A DNA stretch of 40,848 nucleotides from JASGCP01 sp965263285 (GCA_965263285.1 CBDHHD010000005.1:1-40848); one strand, 5' to 3'. Positions 10,503 through 18,664 are shown, numbered from the stretch's first letter. The notes: a model not told the origin generated them from the letters alone. Numbers and translations: made by a program.

Positions 10503-13500
10503 ATGTCATTCTCATACACAGCAACAGGAATATCACAAACACTAAATACTCTAACTGGAAATACCACTAATGCTAATGCGGTGCAAGGTGCTACTACACT
10601 TAACTTCGCCTCTCTATCAGGAGTAGCAGTAGGAATGGTTATCTCTTCACCAGCAGGAGCATCAGGAAGAGTAGTTATGTCGGTAACAGCAACATCTGTT
10701 ACCTTAGATAAAGGTTTAGTAAGTGCGGTGCCGAGTGGCTCTACAATCGCATTTGAAGATGCAGAAGGAGTATTATCTGGGGCTATTGGATTAACTATTG
10801 CTGATTATGGGACATTACCAGACAGACAGAGAGATATAACATTAAATGGGACATCTACTCAACTTACTTTACAATCTAAAATGAATATAGATGCTAATAG
10901 AACTATTGTAAAGACTACTGGAAATGTGTCTGGAAATAGTCAGGCTGGTATCTTAGTATCAGGAGCATCAGCAGTGCTAAATATATCATCAACAGATACA
11001 GGCTATATAGACGGAAATCCTATCAATAGTGGAAAAGGAGTTGTGTGTCCTACACCATCATCAGCGGCAGAAACATTCTCAGGGTCTCTTACTGTAAATA
11101 ATAGTGGCACAGCAAATTTAAAAGGTATAACTTGATATGGGAATAATGGATGAACCCTTGGATCCCTCGCAAATAAAGGGACAATCAATATAGACAATTC
11201 TACAATCAAGCTCGGATATAGTAGTGGTGGAAATTTAAATACAATATATAATGCTTCTAATGCGGCACAAAAATCACTTTTGAATGTTAGAAACTCTTTG
11301 ATAAATGCTTATCTTAAATTATTGGCAATAGACCCTACATCTGTATTCTTGAATGTTACTTTTTTCAAAGATAGAATTGCTAATGCTGGATATAGTGCGA
11401 GTGATATTGCTATTCTAATCGGAGTATATACATCAGCAGCAGGAACAACTACTCCTAATCCTAACAATGATGGAATGACATTAGTAGGAATAAAATTCGG
11501 TATAGCAGGCTCACCTTTCGGATATTTCAACGGACATATTGGTATGGGATTTTTCGGTGGAGACCTAAATGCGAGAACAGAAGGGCCAGTAGCAACAAGA
11601 AATACAGTCTATGGCTATGAAAAAAATGTAACACCTATTATTTGTAAAACTTTTGACTTTGGAAATCCACAGACATCAGCACATCGTGCTTGATTGGAAA
11701 TAAGAAAAAATATTCAAGACACATTTTCAAATGTCTCAGGACAACAGATAACAGAAGGTATTGGAACATATTTTGAAGACTATCAACAACACACAGGAGC
11801 ACTCGCTCACGCGAATGTATTCGCACAAGGAGCAGGCTATACAAATGGAAACTTTACAGGAAATATAGCAGGTGGCACAGGTGGGACAGTAACTATTACT
11901 GTGGCTGGTGGAGTGGTCACAAGTGCTGTGGTTGCTAATGCTGGAAGTGGTTATTCATTTACTAACGGACAGGCAGGAAGTGCTAACCCAGTGGGTGGAA
12001 TAACAGTAGCAGTAAATGCTACTAACTTCCCAGGAGTAGGAGCAGGAGCACAAGGACAAATACAAGTATTCCCATTCGCCAGAGTAACAGCAGAAGCAAG
12101 CTCAGGATGTCCTTCTCTCGGTGCTAATAAATTCTATATAGCAGAAGTAGGAGCAAATGGAATTGCTAATGTAACATCTACTAACTCTAACTCTATTGCT
12201 ACGACTACTGCTAATCCTAATCCAGCATCATCTGCTACTAATTTAACAGGAATAGATGTGCTTGTTGCTATTGCTAATAACTCATTCAAACAGGCTATTA
12301 ACTCATTCGGAAGATTTATGCTTGATACAAGATTTTCTGCTAATGGCTCTAATAATTTTGTAGTGGAAAAAACTTATAGGGGTTATCTTTATCAAGACCT
12401 TACTGCTAACTATTCAGCAGTAAATGAGACAACAACAGAAGCATTACAGCAAAGTGTAGTGCGAAATCTTATTCCATTCTTTGATACATTCGCACAAGCG
12501 ACTGGTATATCAGAAACAACAGCTGGAACATATTCAGATATTACTTTGGTAACCCCTGCTCCTACTCGTAGTTCTCTTGTATATGGAGATACAAAAGGAA
12601 AACTTATACCTTCTACAACAGGAGTATTAACAACTTCTTCTACTGCCAGAGATTTAGATAAAGTATATGCCAAAGCAAAATATGACTACACGAGAAGAAC
12701 ATTAAATGAAACAGCAGGGAATGTAGCAAGAACAGGATTTGGTATAGCATCATTCTTATCAGCATCAGGAACTAATACTAATGGTATTATGAATATTGGA
12801 AATTGAAATATAAACTTTGCTTCAAAAACAGCACAAGGAAATGTATTCAAATCTATCACGACAACTGGTGATGCTACGATAGTATTATCAGGACAAGGTG
12901 AAAATGGAATACAAGTCAATGCTAATAATATAACAATTAGTAGTCCAGCAACTTTATATCAAAATCTTTCAGGCTCTATAACTGGATTTTTAACTACTGG
13001 TGAAGTAGCAAATAATGCTAACATAACACAATCATCAGGAGCATCAGCAATAGTTATGTCTGGTGATATTACTTATACAAAATCTACTCTTGCTGGGACA
13101 CAGCAATTTAATCCAAATGGAGCAACAAGAAATATAATCTTAGCAGATTGTGGAGTTGTAAATTCTTCTTTCTTTTCTTCTACAAATACAGCACAAAATA
13201 TAAATATCTTAGCAACTGGAAATACTACTATATCAGGAACATTACCAGCAGGATTTTCAGCACAAGTTATTTTATCTCTTGTAGTAAATCTTACTAATGC
13301 TATATCTACTCTTGCGGATATAAAAATATCAGAAATTTATCTTAATGGAAACACCTCTCCGATTTCTGTCCTTAGTCCTGTATTATCAAATAATAATTCT
13401 ACAATAACTTATACTATAAATAAAAATATAACCGATGTAGTGTCTGCTATTTTCTTTATAAATAAAAACTTACCAGTAACTGGAAGAACAGCAACAGGTG

Positions 13501-14123
13501 ATGTATTATCACTAATCTTAAATGCTGGTGGAGAAAGCAATGTAGATTTTGGAATAGATACTACAACTATACCTGGTGCCACTGCTTTTATCACAGGTAG
13601 CACTACGACTATTTCAAGCACAGAATTACAAGTTAGAGTGCCAGAGACTGCTTCTTTCAATGCTTTAACAGGAGCAAATGCTAAAATTATTATGAGAAGA
13701 ATATTTGAAAATTCACAAGTATCAACTATTGCTTGAAGAAGAAATGTGGCTCTTGGGACTGCGAATTATTTAAATCCATCATCTTACTTCCAATTTACAA
13801 CTATCGGAACAATATTAGTAGGCTCTACAAATTCTGTATCAATGTATAAAATAAATACTTCTAATAATCTTATCGCTTTTGGATTATGAAATACAGATGC
13901 TCTCGGAAATGGTTATGATTGGAATAAAGGGTCTGCTTTATCTCCAGTAGGAGTAACACAATCTATCACTTATCCTATTGTATCACCTGGAGCAATAGCA
14001 AACATAACCACTCAAGACAAAATAGATATTTATAATATTGAAAAACCTGCTTTAAATGTTATAAATGAGAATGTAAAAAAAGCATCTAACTTCCAGCCAG
14101 CAACTGAAAATTTACCTAATTAA
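10503..14123 (+). CDS. Second giant tail fibre / receptor-binding protein
   Basis: 1206 aa, continuous through UGA codons (for example KGITWYGNNGWTLG, HRAWLEIRK, NIGNWNINF). It is Gly/Ala/Ser/Thr/Asn-rich, with beta-strand periodicity and short near-repeats such as NNSGTANLKG, which suggest a beta-helix shaft. A Gly-rich section near residues 445-500 (GGTGGTVTITVAGGVVT) resembles fibre connector domains. Residues 1-60 resemble virion-anchoring domains and there is no signal peptide. The C-terminal end is more mixed in composition. Likely partner of the preceding fibre; the target is unknown. Confidence 0.65.
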
Positions 14124-14136
14124 AATAAATAAAAAT

Positions 14137-14409
14137 ATGAAAGACATAATAATAACAGGAATAACAATTTTAGGTGGTGGAGTGATTACTATCATAGTCA
14201 CTATGATACAAAATAGAAAGTTAGATAAAAAACCTCTTCTAAATGGAAAAGGTGATTATGTAATAAAAGAAATAGAAAGGATAGGAAAAAATGTAGATGA
14301 GTTGTCTTCTGATATGAAGGATCATAGAAGCACAGAACAAAATCAACTTATGGAGCAAAAAGTATGAAATGCTAAGATTGAAAATAGACTTGATAATTTG
14401 GAAAAATAA
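14137..14409 (+). CDS. Small membrane-anchored coiled-coil protein (lysis candidate)
   Basis: 90 aa. Residues 4-23 form one hydrophobic helix (IIITGITILGGGVITIIVTM), followed by a basic patch and a charged helical domain rich in Glu/Asp/Lys. One UGA codon is read as Trp near residue 77. It lies after the fibres and shortly before the amidase, where holins and holin-like proteins often sit. With one membrane segment and a cytoplasmic or periplasmic coil it could be a holin or a spanin-like protein; the sequence does not decide. Confidence 0.55.
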
Positions 14410-14430
14410 ATTAAAATCTCTGTTTTAAAA

Positions 14431-14530
14431 AAACTAACTGAAACAGAGAAACAGGCATTAAAACAGCATATCAATAAAAAACCCTTATTTTATAATGGGT
14501 GTGCAAAACTAACTGAGACCGAGAAACAGG
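14431..14530 (+). repeat. Pair of 25-base direct repeats
   Basis: AAACTAACTGAAACAGAGAA plus ACAGG at 14431-14455 recurs with two mismatches at 14506-14530, 75 bases apart. The first copy also pairs with upstream TCTCTGTTT (14417-14425 with 14441-14449, 9 bp), while the second cannot because its changed bases break the stem. Between them lies a small hairpin ACCC...GGGT (around 14481-14500). The region sits between the last late gene and the next promoter. Confidence 0.6.
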
Positions 14531-14544
14531 GATAAAATAAAAAT

Positions 14545-14572
14545 TTGCTTTTTATTTTGTGTGTGATATAAT
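14545..14572 (+). promoter_or_regulatory. Promoter with extended -10
   Basis: TTGCTT (14545-14550), a 16-base spacer, and TATAAT (14567-14572), with TG one base before the -10. The predicted start at about 14579 is the first base of the structured leader that follows. The -35 lies in the loop and 3' arm of a short A/T hairpin (AAAATAAAAA / TTTTTATTTT). The same promoter form precedes the homologous leader on the minus strand at 20.7 kb. Confidence 0.7.
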
Positions 14573-14579
14573 GTAAATA

Positions 14580-14675
14580 TCTGTAAGACCGCTAATCTAC
14601 ACACACCATAAATATAAAAATATCTACTTAGCGGTCAGGTATAGTTTGTGGTGTGTGTAGATTGAGATTTACAGA
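14580..14675 (+). ncRNA. 5' leader RNA with nested pseudoknot, copy 1
   Basis: Three pairings are visible. P1: TCTGTAAG (14580-14587) with TTTACAGA (14668-14675), one G-U. P2: GACCGCTAA (14587-14595) with TTAGCGGTC (14628-14636), 9 bp. P3: TCTACACACACCA (14596-14608) with TGGTGTGTGTAGA (14649-14661), 13 bp. P2 and P3 cross in pseudoknot order inside P1. Base 14587 can belong to P1 or P2, not both. Loops are TAAAT...CTAC (19 bases) and AGGT...TTTG (12 bases). A homologue at 20610-20696 (minus) keeps both stem lengths with different, compensating sequences. The zero-base link between the 5' arms of P2 and P3 makes simultaneous pairing strained, so the stems may alternate. It lies at the start of the metallophosphoesterase-amidase message. 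Confidence 0.75.
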
Positions 14676-14706
14676 GTTAAAAAATAAAATTAAATAAAAA
14701 AAATAT

Positions 14707-15357
14707 ATGAAAACAAAAATAATAGCAATGTCCGACACACACGGGCAACACGACAAACTAACAGATTTAATTTGAAAAGAAATTAAAAATGTCCCAGAAG
14801 ATACACATATACTTATGGTCCATTGTGGAGATTATGATAGTGAAACTTTTCACGATTGATGAAGTCAATTTAATGTTGAAAAATATTTTATTGAAGGCAA
14901 TCACGATGAAGAAGTAGAAAAAGAAGTTGCTACTTTTGTAAAAACAATTAGTGGAAAAACTATACTTCTTATAAATAAAGGACATTATGAAAATATTATA
15001 CCAAATAATAATCAAATAGATATAAATATATCAAAAATAGTAGAAGAGACTTTATTAAAATATCCGTCTCTAAAAGTAGATATTTTAGTATCACATCAGC
15101 CAGCATTTGGTATATTGGATGAAGTAATAAATGTATTAACTATTACCAAAGTAAGTGTTGGTGATGATGATATAAAAAATGTATTAGAAATAGTAAAACC
15201 TAAAATACATCTTTTCGGGCATATTCACGACGATGCTGGCAAGAATAATAAATATAATGAAACACAATTCTACAATGTTTCTTGTCTTGGTGGAAGCCAC
15301 GACAAGCAAGCAATGTATATGTTAAGAGAAAATCCTTTAACAATAATTGAGATATAA
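14707..15357 (+). CDS. Calcineurin-like metallophosphoesterase
   Basis: 216 aa. The family motifs appear in order: SDTHGQHD (residues 9-16), HCGDYD (39-44), EGNHDE (63-68), VSHQP near 130 and FGHIHD (170-175). These residues bind two metal ions and catalyse phosphoester hydrolysis. Length is typical of small phage and bacterial phosphodiesterases. UGA is read as Trp in LIWKEI and in the pair HDWWSQ. It is the first gene after the structured leader and is followed nine bases later by the amidase. The substrate cannot be predicted; nucleic-acid or cyclic-nucleotide phosphodiesters are possible. Confidence 0.8.
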
Positions 15358-15366
15358 TATAAATAT

Positions 15367-15902
15367 ATGAAAATAATAAACATACCAACAAAAAATGTAT
15401 CTAAAAACTTTATTAAAAATGCTTATGGCTTACCAAAAATGGTAGTCATTCACGGGACTTTTGGCTCCACTTTACAAGGGTCTATTTCTTGACTTACAAC
15501 AGATAATTAAATAATAACTCTTCTTCACATTTTATAATTGCTAAAAATGGTGATGTTTTTAAATTAGCAGAAATAACAGATAAAACCTGACATGCAGGGA
15601 ATATCTCAAATCCTTCTCCACAAGCAAAAAGATATTTAATAAAAAACTTATTAGGTTATGTAAATCCAAATAATTATTCTATTGGTATAGAAATGGAATT
15701 CTATCAAGGAGATACAGATTTCACCACAGAGCAATGACAATCATTAGTTGAACTTTTTAATTCATTTAATTTAAATAAACCAATAGTGCTTACTCACTCT
15801 CAGATAGCAGACTATAAAGGAGATTTTGGAAGAGATGATTTTGGTATAGAATTTGTTTTAAAAATACAAAAAAATCTCGGAGTAAATAAATATATTGTAT
15901 AA
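15367..15902 (+). CDS. N-acetylmuramoyl-L-alanine amidase, interrupted by a frameshift
   Basis: An amidase_2-type endolysin that cuts the bond between muramic acid and the stem peptide. The first frame gives VVIHGT, SISWLTTDN and then TAA at 15508. The next frame continues without gap as NNNSSSHFIIAKNGDVF, TWHAG, YSIGIEMEF, TEQWQSL and LTHSQIAD, ending at 15902. One extra T near 15507 would restore a protein of about 178 aa (D-N-L-N-N-N-S-S). UGA is at the conserved Trp of WHAG. All expected zinc-ligand regions (IHG and THSQIA) are present. The defect may be a base-calling error in a T run, a real mutation, or -1 frameshifting; no standard slippery heptamer is seen. Confidence 0.8.
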
Positions 15903-15919
15903 ATTTGTGGATAACTTTT

Positions 15920-15948
15920 TTGCTTTTTTTTTAAAAAAAGTTTATAAT
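15920..15948 (+). promoter_or_regulatory. Promoter of a short gene-less transcription unit
   Basis: TTGCTT (15920-15925), 17-base spacer made of a T run and an A run, TATAAT (15943-15948). Start expected near 15955. It lies just after the amidase stop and points at a region without a convincing open reading frame. Confidence 0.6.
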
Positions 15949-15954
15949 ATATTT

Positions 15955-16134
15955 AATCGTTCTTTGTCGGTAAAATTGAAAATTGGAAATTTTATATTTT
16001 ATTTTTTTTAAAGATAACTAACAATATAAGTAAATTAATTAAAATCAATCGTTTTTTTTGTTTTGAATGCAATGAGTTTTGACTTTTCACGAAGAAGCAA
16101 GGGCGACCCGACCGTATCCTTGCTTTTTCTTTTT
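15955..16134 (+). ncRNA. Candidate non-coding RNA
   Basis: A promoter at 15920-15948 and an intrinsic terminator at 16095-16134 delimit about 175 bases. No start codon with the usual A-rich context leads to a plausible protein; the best frame (from about 16069) would run through the terminator. Possible pairings include GTCGG near 15968 with CCGAC near 16107. No tRNA cloverleaf was found. The alternative is a simple run-off from a promoter of no function. Confidence 0.45.
16095..16134 (+). terminator. Intrinsic terminator
   Basis: AAGCAAGG (16095-16102) pairs with CCTTGCTT (16118-16125) around a G/C-rich loop, followed by TTTCTTTTT. The 3' arm also contains TTGCTT, which forms the -35 of the next promoter. 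Confidence 0.75.
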
Positions 16135-16148
16135 ATATATAATATAAT
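16120..16148 (+). promoter_or_regulatory. Promoter overlapping a terminator arm
   Basis: TTGCTT (16120-16125) lies inside the 3' arm and T-tract of the terminator above; TATAAT (16143-16148) follows after 17 bases. Transcription would start near 16155 and meet the next terminator about 65 bases later. Confidence 0.45.
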
Positions 16149-16154
16149 ATAAAC

Positions 16155-16222
16155 ATAAGTTTTGGGAAGAAATAACATCTTCTCTGGTATAAAAAAAAAT
16201 CCCTGCGGAGGGGATTTTTTAT
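16155..16222 (+). ncRNA. Candidate very short RNA
   Basis: The interval between the predicted start of the 16120 promoter and the terminator ending near 16220 has no gene. It contains GAAGA...TCTTC (about 16165-16181), a small hairpin. Evidence is only promoter plus terminator, so it may be a by-product of overlapping signals. Confidence 0.25.
16192..16220. terminator. Two-way intrinsic terminator between converging units
   Basis: AAAAAATCCC and GGGATTTTTT flank the loop TGCGGAG. A-run before and T-run after make it a terminator on both strands. It lies between the plus-strand short units and the last gene of the minus-strand block (16240). Confidence 0.8.
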
Positions 16223-16239
16223 TTATCTAATCTATTTAT

Positions 16240-16611
16240 TTAGTTAGATGTTTCTTCTTCTTCTGTTGAAGTAGTTTCTACTTCACTTTTTTTATTTTCT
16301 ACTGGATTTAAAAAATCTTGTATTTTTTTATATCCAGAAATTCCATCTTCTAATAAATTAAAATCTGTATCTAAAAGGATAGAAACTTTTAATTTATAAC
16401 TTTCGTCTTCTGTTGCTACTTCTGGAACATTATCATCTTTTGATAAAATATTTTCTCTAACATAATTTTGATAAATAGAAGATAAAGAAAGTTCATTATC
16501 TTCTAATTCTAAAACATCTTTCAAAAGAACTACTCTTTTTATTTCTGATGTGTTAGCATCAACTATATTTAATTTTCCTTGAACTAATATTTTTAATTTT
16601 TGTGAATTCAT
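16240..16611 (-). CDS. Hypothetical protein with acidic C-terminus
   Basis: 123 aa, start context aaaaaaaatt before ATG. The sequence begins NSQKLKILVQGKLNIVDANT, beta-rich, then a long helical section, and ends in a Glu/Thr/Ser tail (TTSTEEEETSN). No membrane segment and no UGA. It is the last gene of the minus-strand block, just before the two-way terminator. No family recognised. Confidence 0.6.
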   Translation of the reverse strand: MNSQKLKILVQGKLNIVDANTSEIKRVVLLKDVLELEDNELSLSSIYQNYVRENILSKDDNVPEVATEDESYKLKVSILLDTDFNLLEDGISGYKKIQDFLNPVENKKSEVETTSTEEEETSN

Positions 16612-16620
16612 AATTTTTTT

Positions 16621-16806
16621 TTATTGATTATTATTTTCAGTATCTTTTACCACATCTAAAATTTTAGTGATAACAGAACCAATTGTGGATAATATAGAAG
16701 CATAAATCAAAGGAGAACTTCAATCTATACCATTTAGAGCTTGACCTATAATAGCTAATATAGATGGAACTCCGATAAATCAAAATCTTTTACTTTTTAA
16801 AAGCAT
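16621..16806 (-). CDS. Small two-helix membrane protein, holin-like
   Basis: 61 aa, two UGA codons read as Trp (KRFWFIG, GIDWSSP). Two hydrophobic segments, at about 7-24 (FWFIGVPSILAIIGQALN) and 31-50 (SPLIYASILSTIGSVITKIL), joined by a short polar turn, with a charged Asn/Asp/Lys C-terminus. This is the layout of small class II holins, which release endolysin by forming membrane lesions, and a lysozyme is encoded about 1 kb away on the same strand. Holin is an inference; other small membrane proteins look alike. Confidence 0.55.
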
Positions 16807-16880
16807 AAATTTAATTTTAAAATTACTCAATCTCATCTAAGTGGAGATTGATAAATATATTATAACATATTTTTATAATA

Positions 16881-17114
16881 TTAAAAATTATTCATTTTAT
16901 AATCAGACATTAAAACAAATGCTTTATTTTTATGTCCTTCTAATTTTTTACAATCTTTTGGAAATTTTAATCTTAAAATTATTTTTCTACCAGTTTGTAT
17001 AGAAAATCTTTCTGCTTCTTGTATATTTTCTCAAGCTCTAACTGGATTTTTTATATACCCATTTTTTATATATATTTGTAATTTTTTATAGGAGCAACAA
17101 TGAAAAACTATCAT
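16881..17114 (-). CDS. Small protein with an ART-like beginning
   Basis: 77 aa. It begins MIVFHCCSYKKLQIYIKNGY and continues with NPVRAWENIQEAERFSIQTG, which recalls the first strand and early helix of small ADP-ribosyltransferase-like or RNA 2'-phosphotransferase-like folds (xxVYHGTS...ILKxG). It is much shorter than those enzymes and lacks a recognisable catalytic Glu segment. The start ATG overlaps the end of the upstream 38-aa gene (TGATAG shared). One UGA codon. Function unknown. Confidence 0.55.
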
Positions 17115-17224
17115 AATAAATTTTTTAAATAATAAATAATCCCTAAAATAGAATAAATAATCACAAGATACTCAGTCCAGTGTCAAATCTCTATCATATT
17201 TTGTTTTTTCTTTTTTAGTTTCAT
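17108..17224 (-). CDS. 38-aa single-helix membrane peptide
   Basis: A 38-codon gene with a basic start (MKLKKKKQNM) and one membrane segment (TEYLVIIYSILGIIYYLKNL), ending Trp(UGA)-stop(TAG). It has the standard A-rich start context and overlaps the next gene by 7 bases, both signs of a real gene. UGA at EIWHWTE places Trp beside a Trp encoded by TGG. Possible lysis or membrane-modifying peptide; nothing more is visible. Confidence 0.55.
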
Positions 17225-17232
17225 ATTTTTAT

Positions 17233-17396
17233 TTATTTATAACAATTATTACATAATACACCTCATTTTCTTGGATTGTTTTTCCTTTTTTTATTTCTAA
17301 TTTCATAAGATTTTTTAATTTCAAATATCCTTTATTTTTTTCAACTAATTTATTACATTTCAAACAATATCCTGAGTATGCATTACCTATTTTCAT
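17233..17396 (-). CDS. Small zinc-ribbon protein, interrupted by a frameshift
   Basis: Two frames are needed. The first gives MKIGNAYSGYCLKCNKLVEK, then NKGY, and the other gives FEIKKSYEIRNKKRKNNPRK, then WGVLCNNCYK and TAA. The join needs one more T in GGATATTTGAAATT. The joined protein of 54 aa has two CxxC knuckles (CLKC and CNNC), as in small zinc ribbons. UGA is read as Trp before GVLC. The gap of 164 bases is one short of a whole number of codons. It is the second case in this window of a missing T in a T run. Confidence 0.6.
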
Positions 17397-17408
17397 ATTT
17401 TTATTTAT

Positions 17409-17622
17409 TTATTTTGTATTTAATAATTCTAATTCCTTTATTTTTGATAATATTTCATTTTTTCATAACATAAGTTTTTCTTTATATTCTAATCTTGAAA
17501 AAGAAGGTGTATAACAAGAGATACCGGTTACTTCTTCATATTTCAAATCAAATAGTCTTTTATGTATTCTATCTTTCTTTATATTTTTCTAAGTTGAAAA
17601 TATCTTATATTTTTTTTATCAT
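17409..17622 (-). pseudogene. Disrupted small gene
   Basis: The C-terminal part is open and convincing: HKRLFDLKYEEVTGISCY, then TPSFSRLEYKEKLMLW and KNEILSKIKELELLNTK, stop TAA at 17409. Upstream no standard start exists in this frame. The ATG at 17622 has the normal start context but meets TAA after five codons, and a different frame would give DIFNLEKYKE just before. One base change plus one base shift would join them. Alternatively translation starts at an ATA in aaaaatATAaag near 17585. Function unknown. Confidence 0.4.
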
Positions 17623-17626
17623 ATTT

Positions 17627-17893
17627 TTATTCATTTTCCACGAGGTGTCCTGTGGAGTAGTTATTTAATAATTCTATGTTTTCACATCTCACTCATTTAA
17701 TTTTTCCATTTCAGTATTTATTCATTTCTTCGTCTGTATCTCACTCTCCTTCCTCTAATCCAACTAATTTTTCTTGAAAATCTACACTTGATATATCAAA
17801 CTCTTTATCATTATTACTTCCTGCATTTTCATTATGGTAAATTGCTTTCATACCAACTCCTCATTTTGTTTTGTCAAATTCTTGTATTGTCAT
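17627..17893 (-). CDS. Hypothetical acidic protein
   Basis: 88 aa with five UGA codons, the highest UGA density in the window (TKWGVGM, GEWDTDE, KYWNGK, IKWVRCE). It starts MTIQEFDKTKWGVGMKAIYH and contains an acidic middle. The start follows aataaataaatat and the stop overlaps the start region of the disrupted gene downstream. No family recognised; likely cytoplasmic. Confidence 0.6.
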
Positions 17894-17904
17894 ATATTTA
17901 TTTA

Positions 17905-18417
17905 TTAACTATTAAATATTTCCCATTCAGCATTTCTTCTTTTTATAAGTCCATTTAATTTTTTACCACTTGCTCTATTATATTTTTTTCACTCACTTTC
18001 AGTTAGATTTTTCATTATTTCTAAACTTCCAGTGTTATAATAAAATGAAATTAGAGCATATCTGTGTTGAAAATCAAGACCTAAATTTAATTCTTCTTCT
18101 TTTTTTAAAATATCTTTTTCTCTTTTATCAAATTCTTTTCTTAAAATTTTATCTGCTTCTTCTTTGCTTATTTTATGTTTTCCATTTGCTGGAAAACCAT
18201 AACCTATTTTGTTAGTGCCGTCATTGTCTATATAGACATTTTCAGCAAAACCCTCAAATTCTTTTATAAGAGATATAGTTTTTTCTTTATAATTTTCTCC
18301 TGTATAATTTTCAACTTTTGTTTCAGTTGGGAGAAAATGTTTGTGGAGTGCCAGAGTTGTTATAAGTATTATAGATAGTATCGGCAAAACACAGGCACTT
18401 ATTTTTAGTATTTTCAT
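17905..18417 (-). CDS. T4-type lysozyme (GH24) with N-terminal membrane anchor
   Basis: 170 aa. It hydrolyses the glycan strands of peptidoglycan. Residues 5-24 (KISACVLPILSIILITTLAL) form a signal-anchor helix, so it may be a SAR-type endolysin held in the membrane until release. The catalytic region is EFEGFAENVYIDNDGTNKIG, with Glu55 and Asp64 in the E-x8-D spacing. The Thr expected five residues further on is Lys70. The family end motif is present (KRRNAEWEIF), with TGG for its Trp and UGA earlier in ESEWKKY. It has its own promoter that leaves almost no leader. Small membrane proteins on both sides are holin candidates. Confidence 0.85.
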
Positions 18418-18425
18418 ACATTTAG

Positions 18426-18434
18426 ATTATACCA
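18426..18434 (-). promoter_or_regulatory. Extended -10 promoter giving a leaderless lysozyme message
   Basis: On the minus strand TGGTATAAT, then eight bases, then the ATG at 18417. A start six to eight bases after the -10 falls at, or within two bases of, the ATG. No clear -35 is seen at the usual spacing. Confidence 0.5.
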
Positions 18435-18469
18435 TATTTTAAAAATTTTTAAAAGAAGTTATCAACAGG

Positions 18470-18664
18470 TTATTTTTTATAATTATTTTCATCAATAGAC
18501 ATAGTGATAATCATAACGATAAATCAAAACATAAAAACGAACAAAGCAGAAAATCAACTATTTTTTATTTCTAAAATTTCATTTATAATAAGAGCGATGA
18601 ATGCTAATCCAAATCCTGAAATAATAGCCTGAAAAATACCTGTTATTTTATAATCGTTTTTCAT
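18470..18664 (-). CDS. Two-helix membrane protein, holin-like
   Basis: 64 aa. Two hydrophobic segments at about 7-28 (TGIFQAIISGFGLAFIALII) and 38-57 (FSALFVFMFWFIVMIITMS), with a charged loop and a charged C-terminus. UGA is read as Trp in NSWFSA and FMFWFI. It lies directly upstream of the lysozyme gene on the same strand, the usual place of a holin. A role in lysis is likely but not shown. Confidence 0.6.

Noticed and set aside
14580..14675. Known ribozyme or riboswitch for the leader RNA (twister, HDV-like, preQ1, SAM-II, fluoride)
   Set aside because: The fixed words (TCTACACA, TAAAT, AGGT) and stem order do not match the cores I know. No catalytic core was recognised. A profile search would be decisive.
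15490..15520. Programmed -1 frameshift in the amidase
   Set aside because: No X XXY YYZ slippery site or downstream pseudoknot is seen, and a lost T in a T run explains the break more simply. Kept as an open alternative only.
15955..16134. tRNA or suppressor tRNA in the gene-less interval
   Set aside because: No acceptor stem, T-loop (GTTCGAATC-like) or CCA-like end; the only strong stem is the terminator.
16069..16152. A short open frame across the 16095 terminator (about 27 codons)
   Set aside because: It runs through a terminator, lacks the A-rich start context, and reads as an unlikely peptide.
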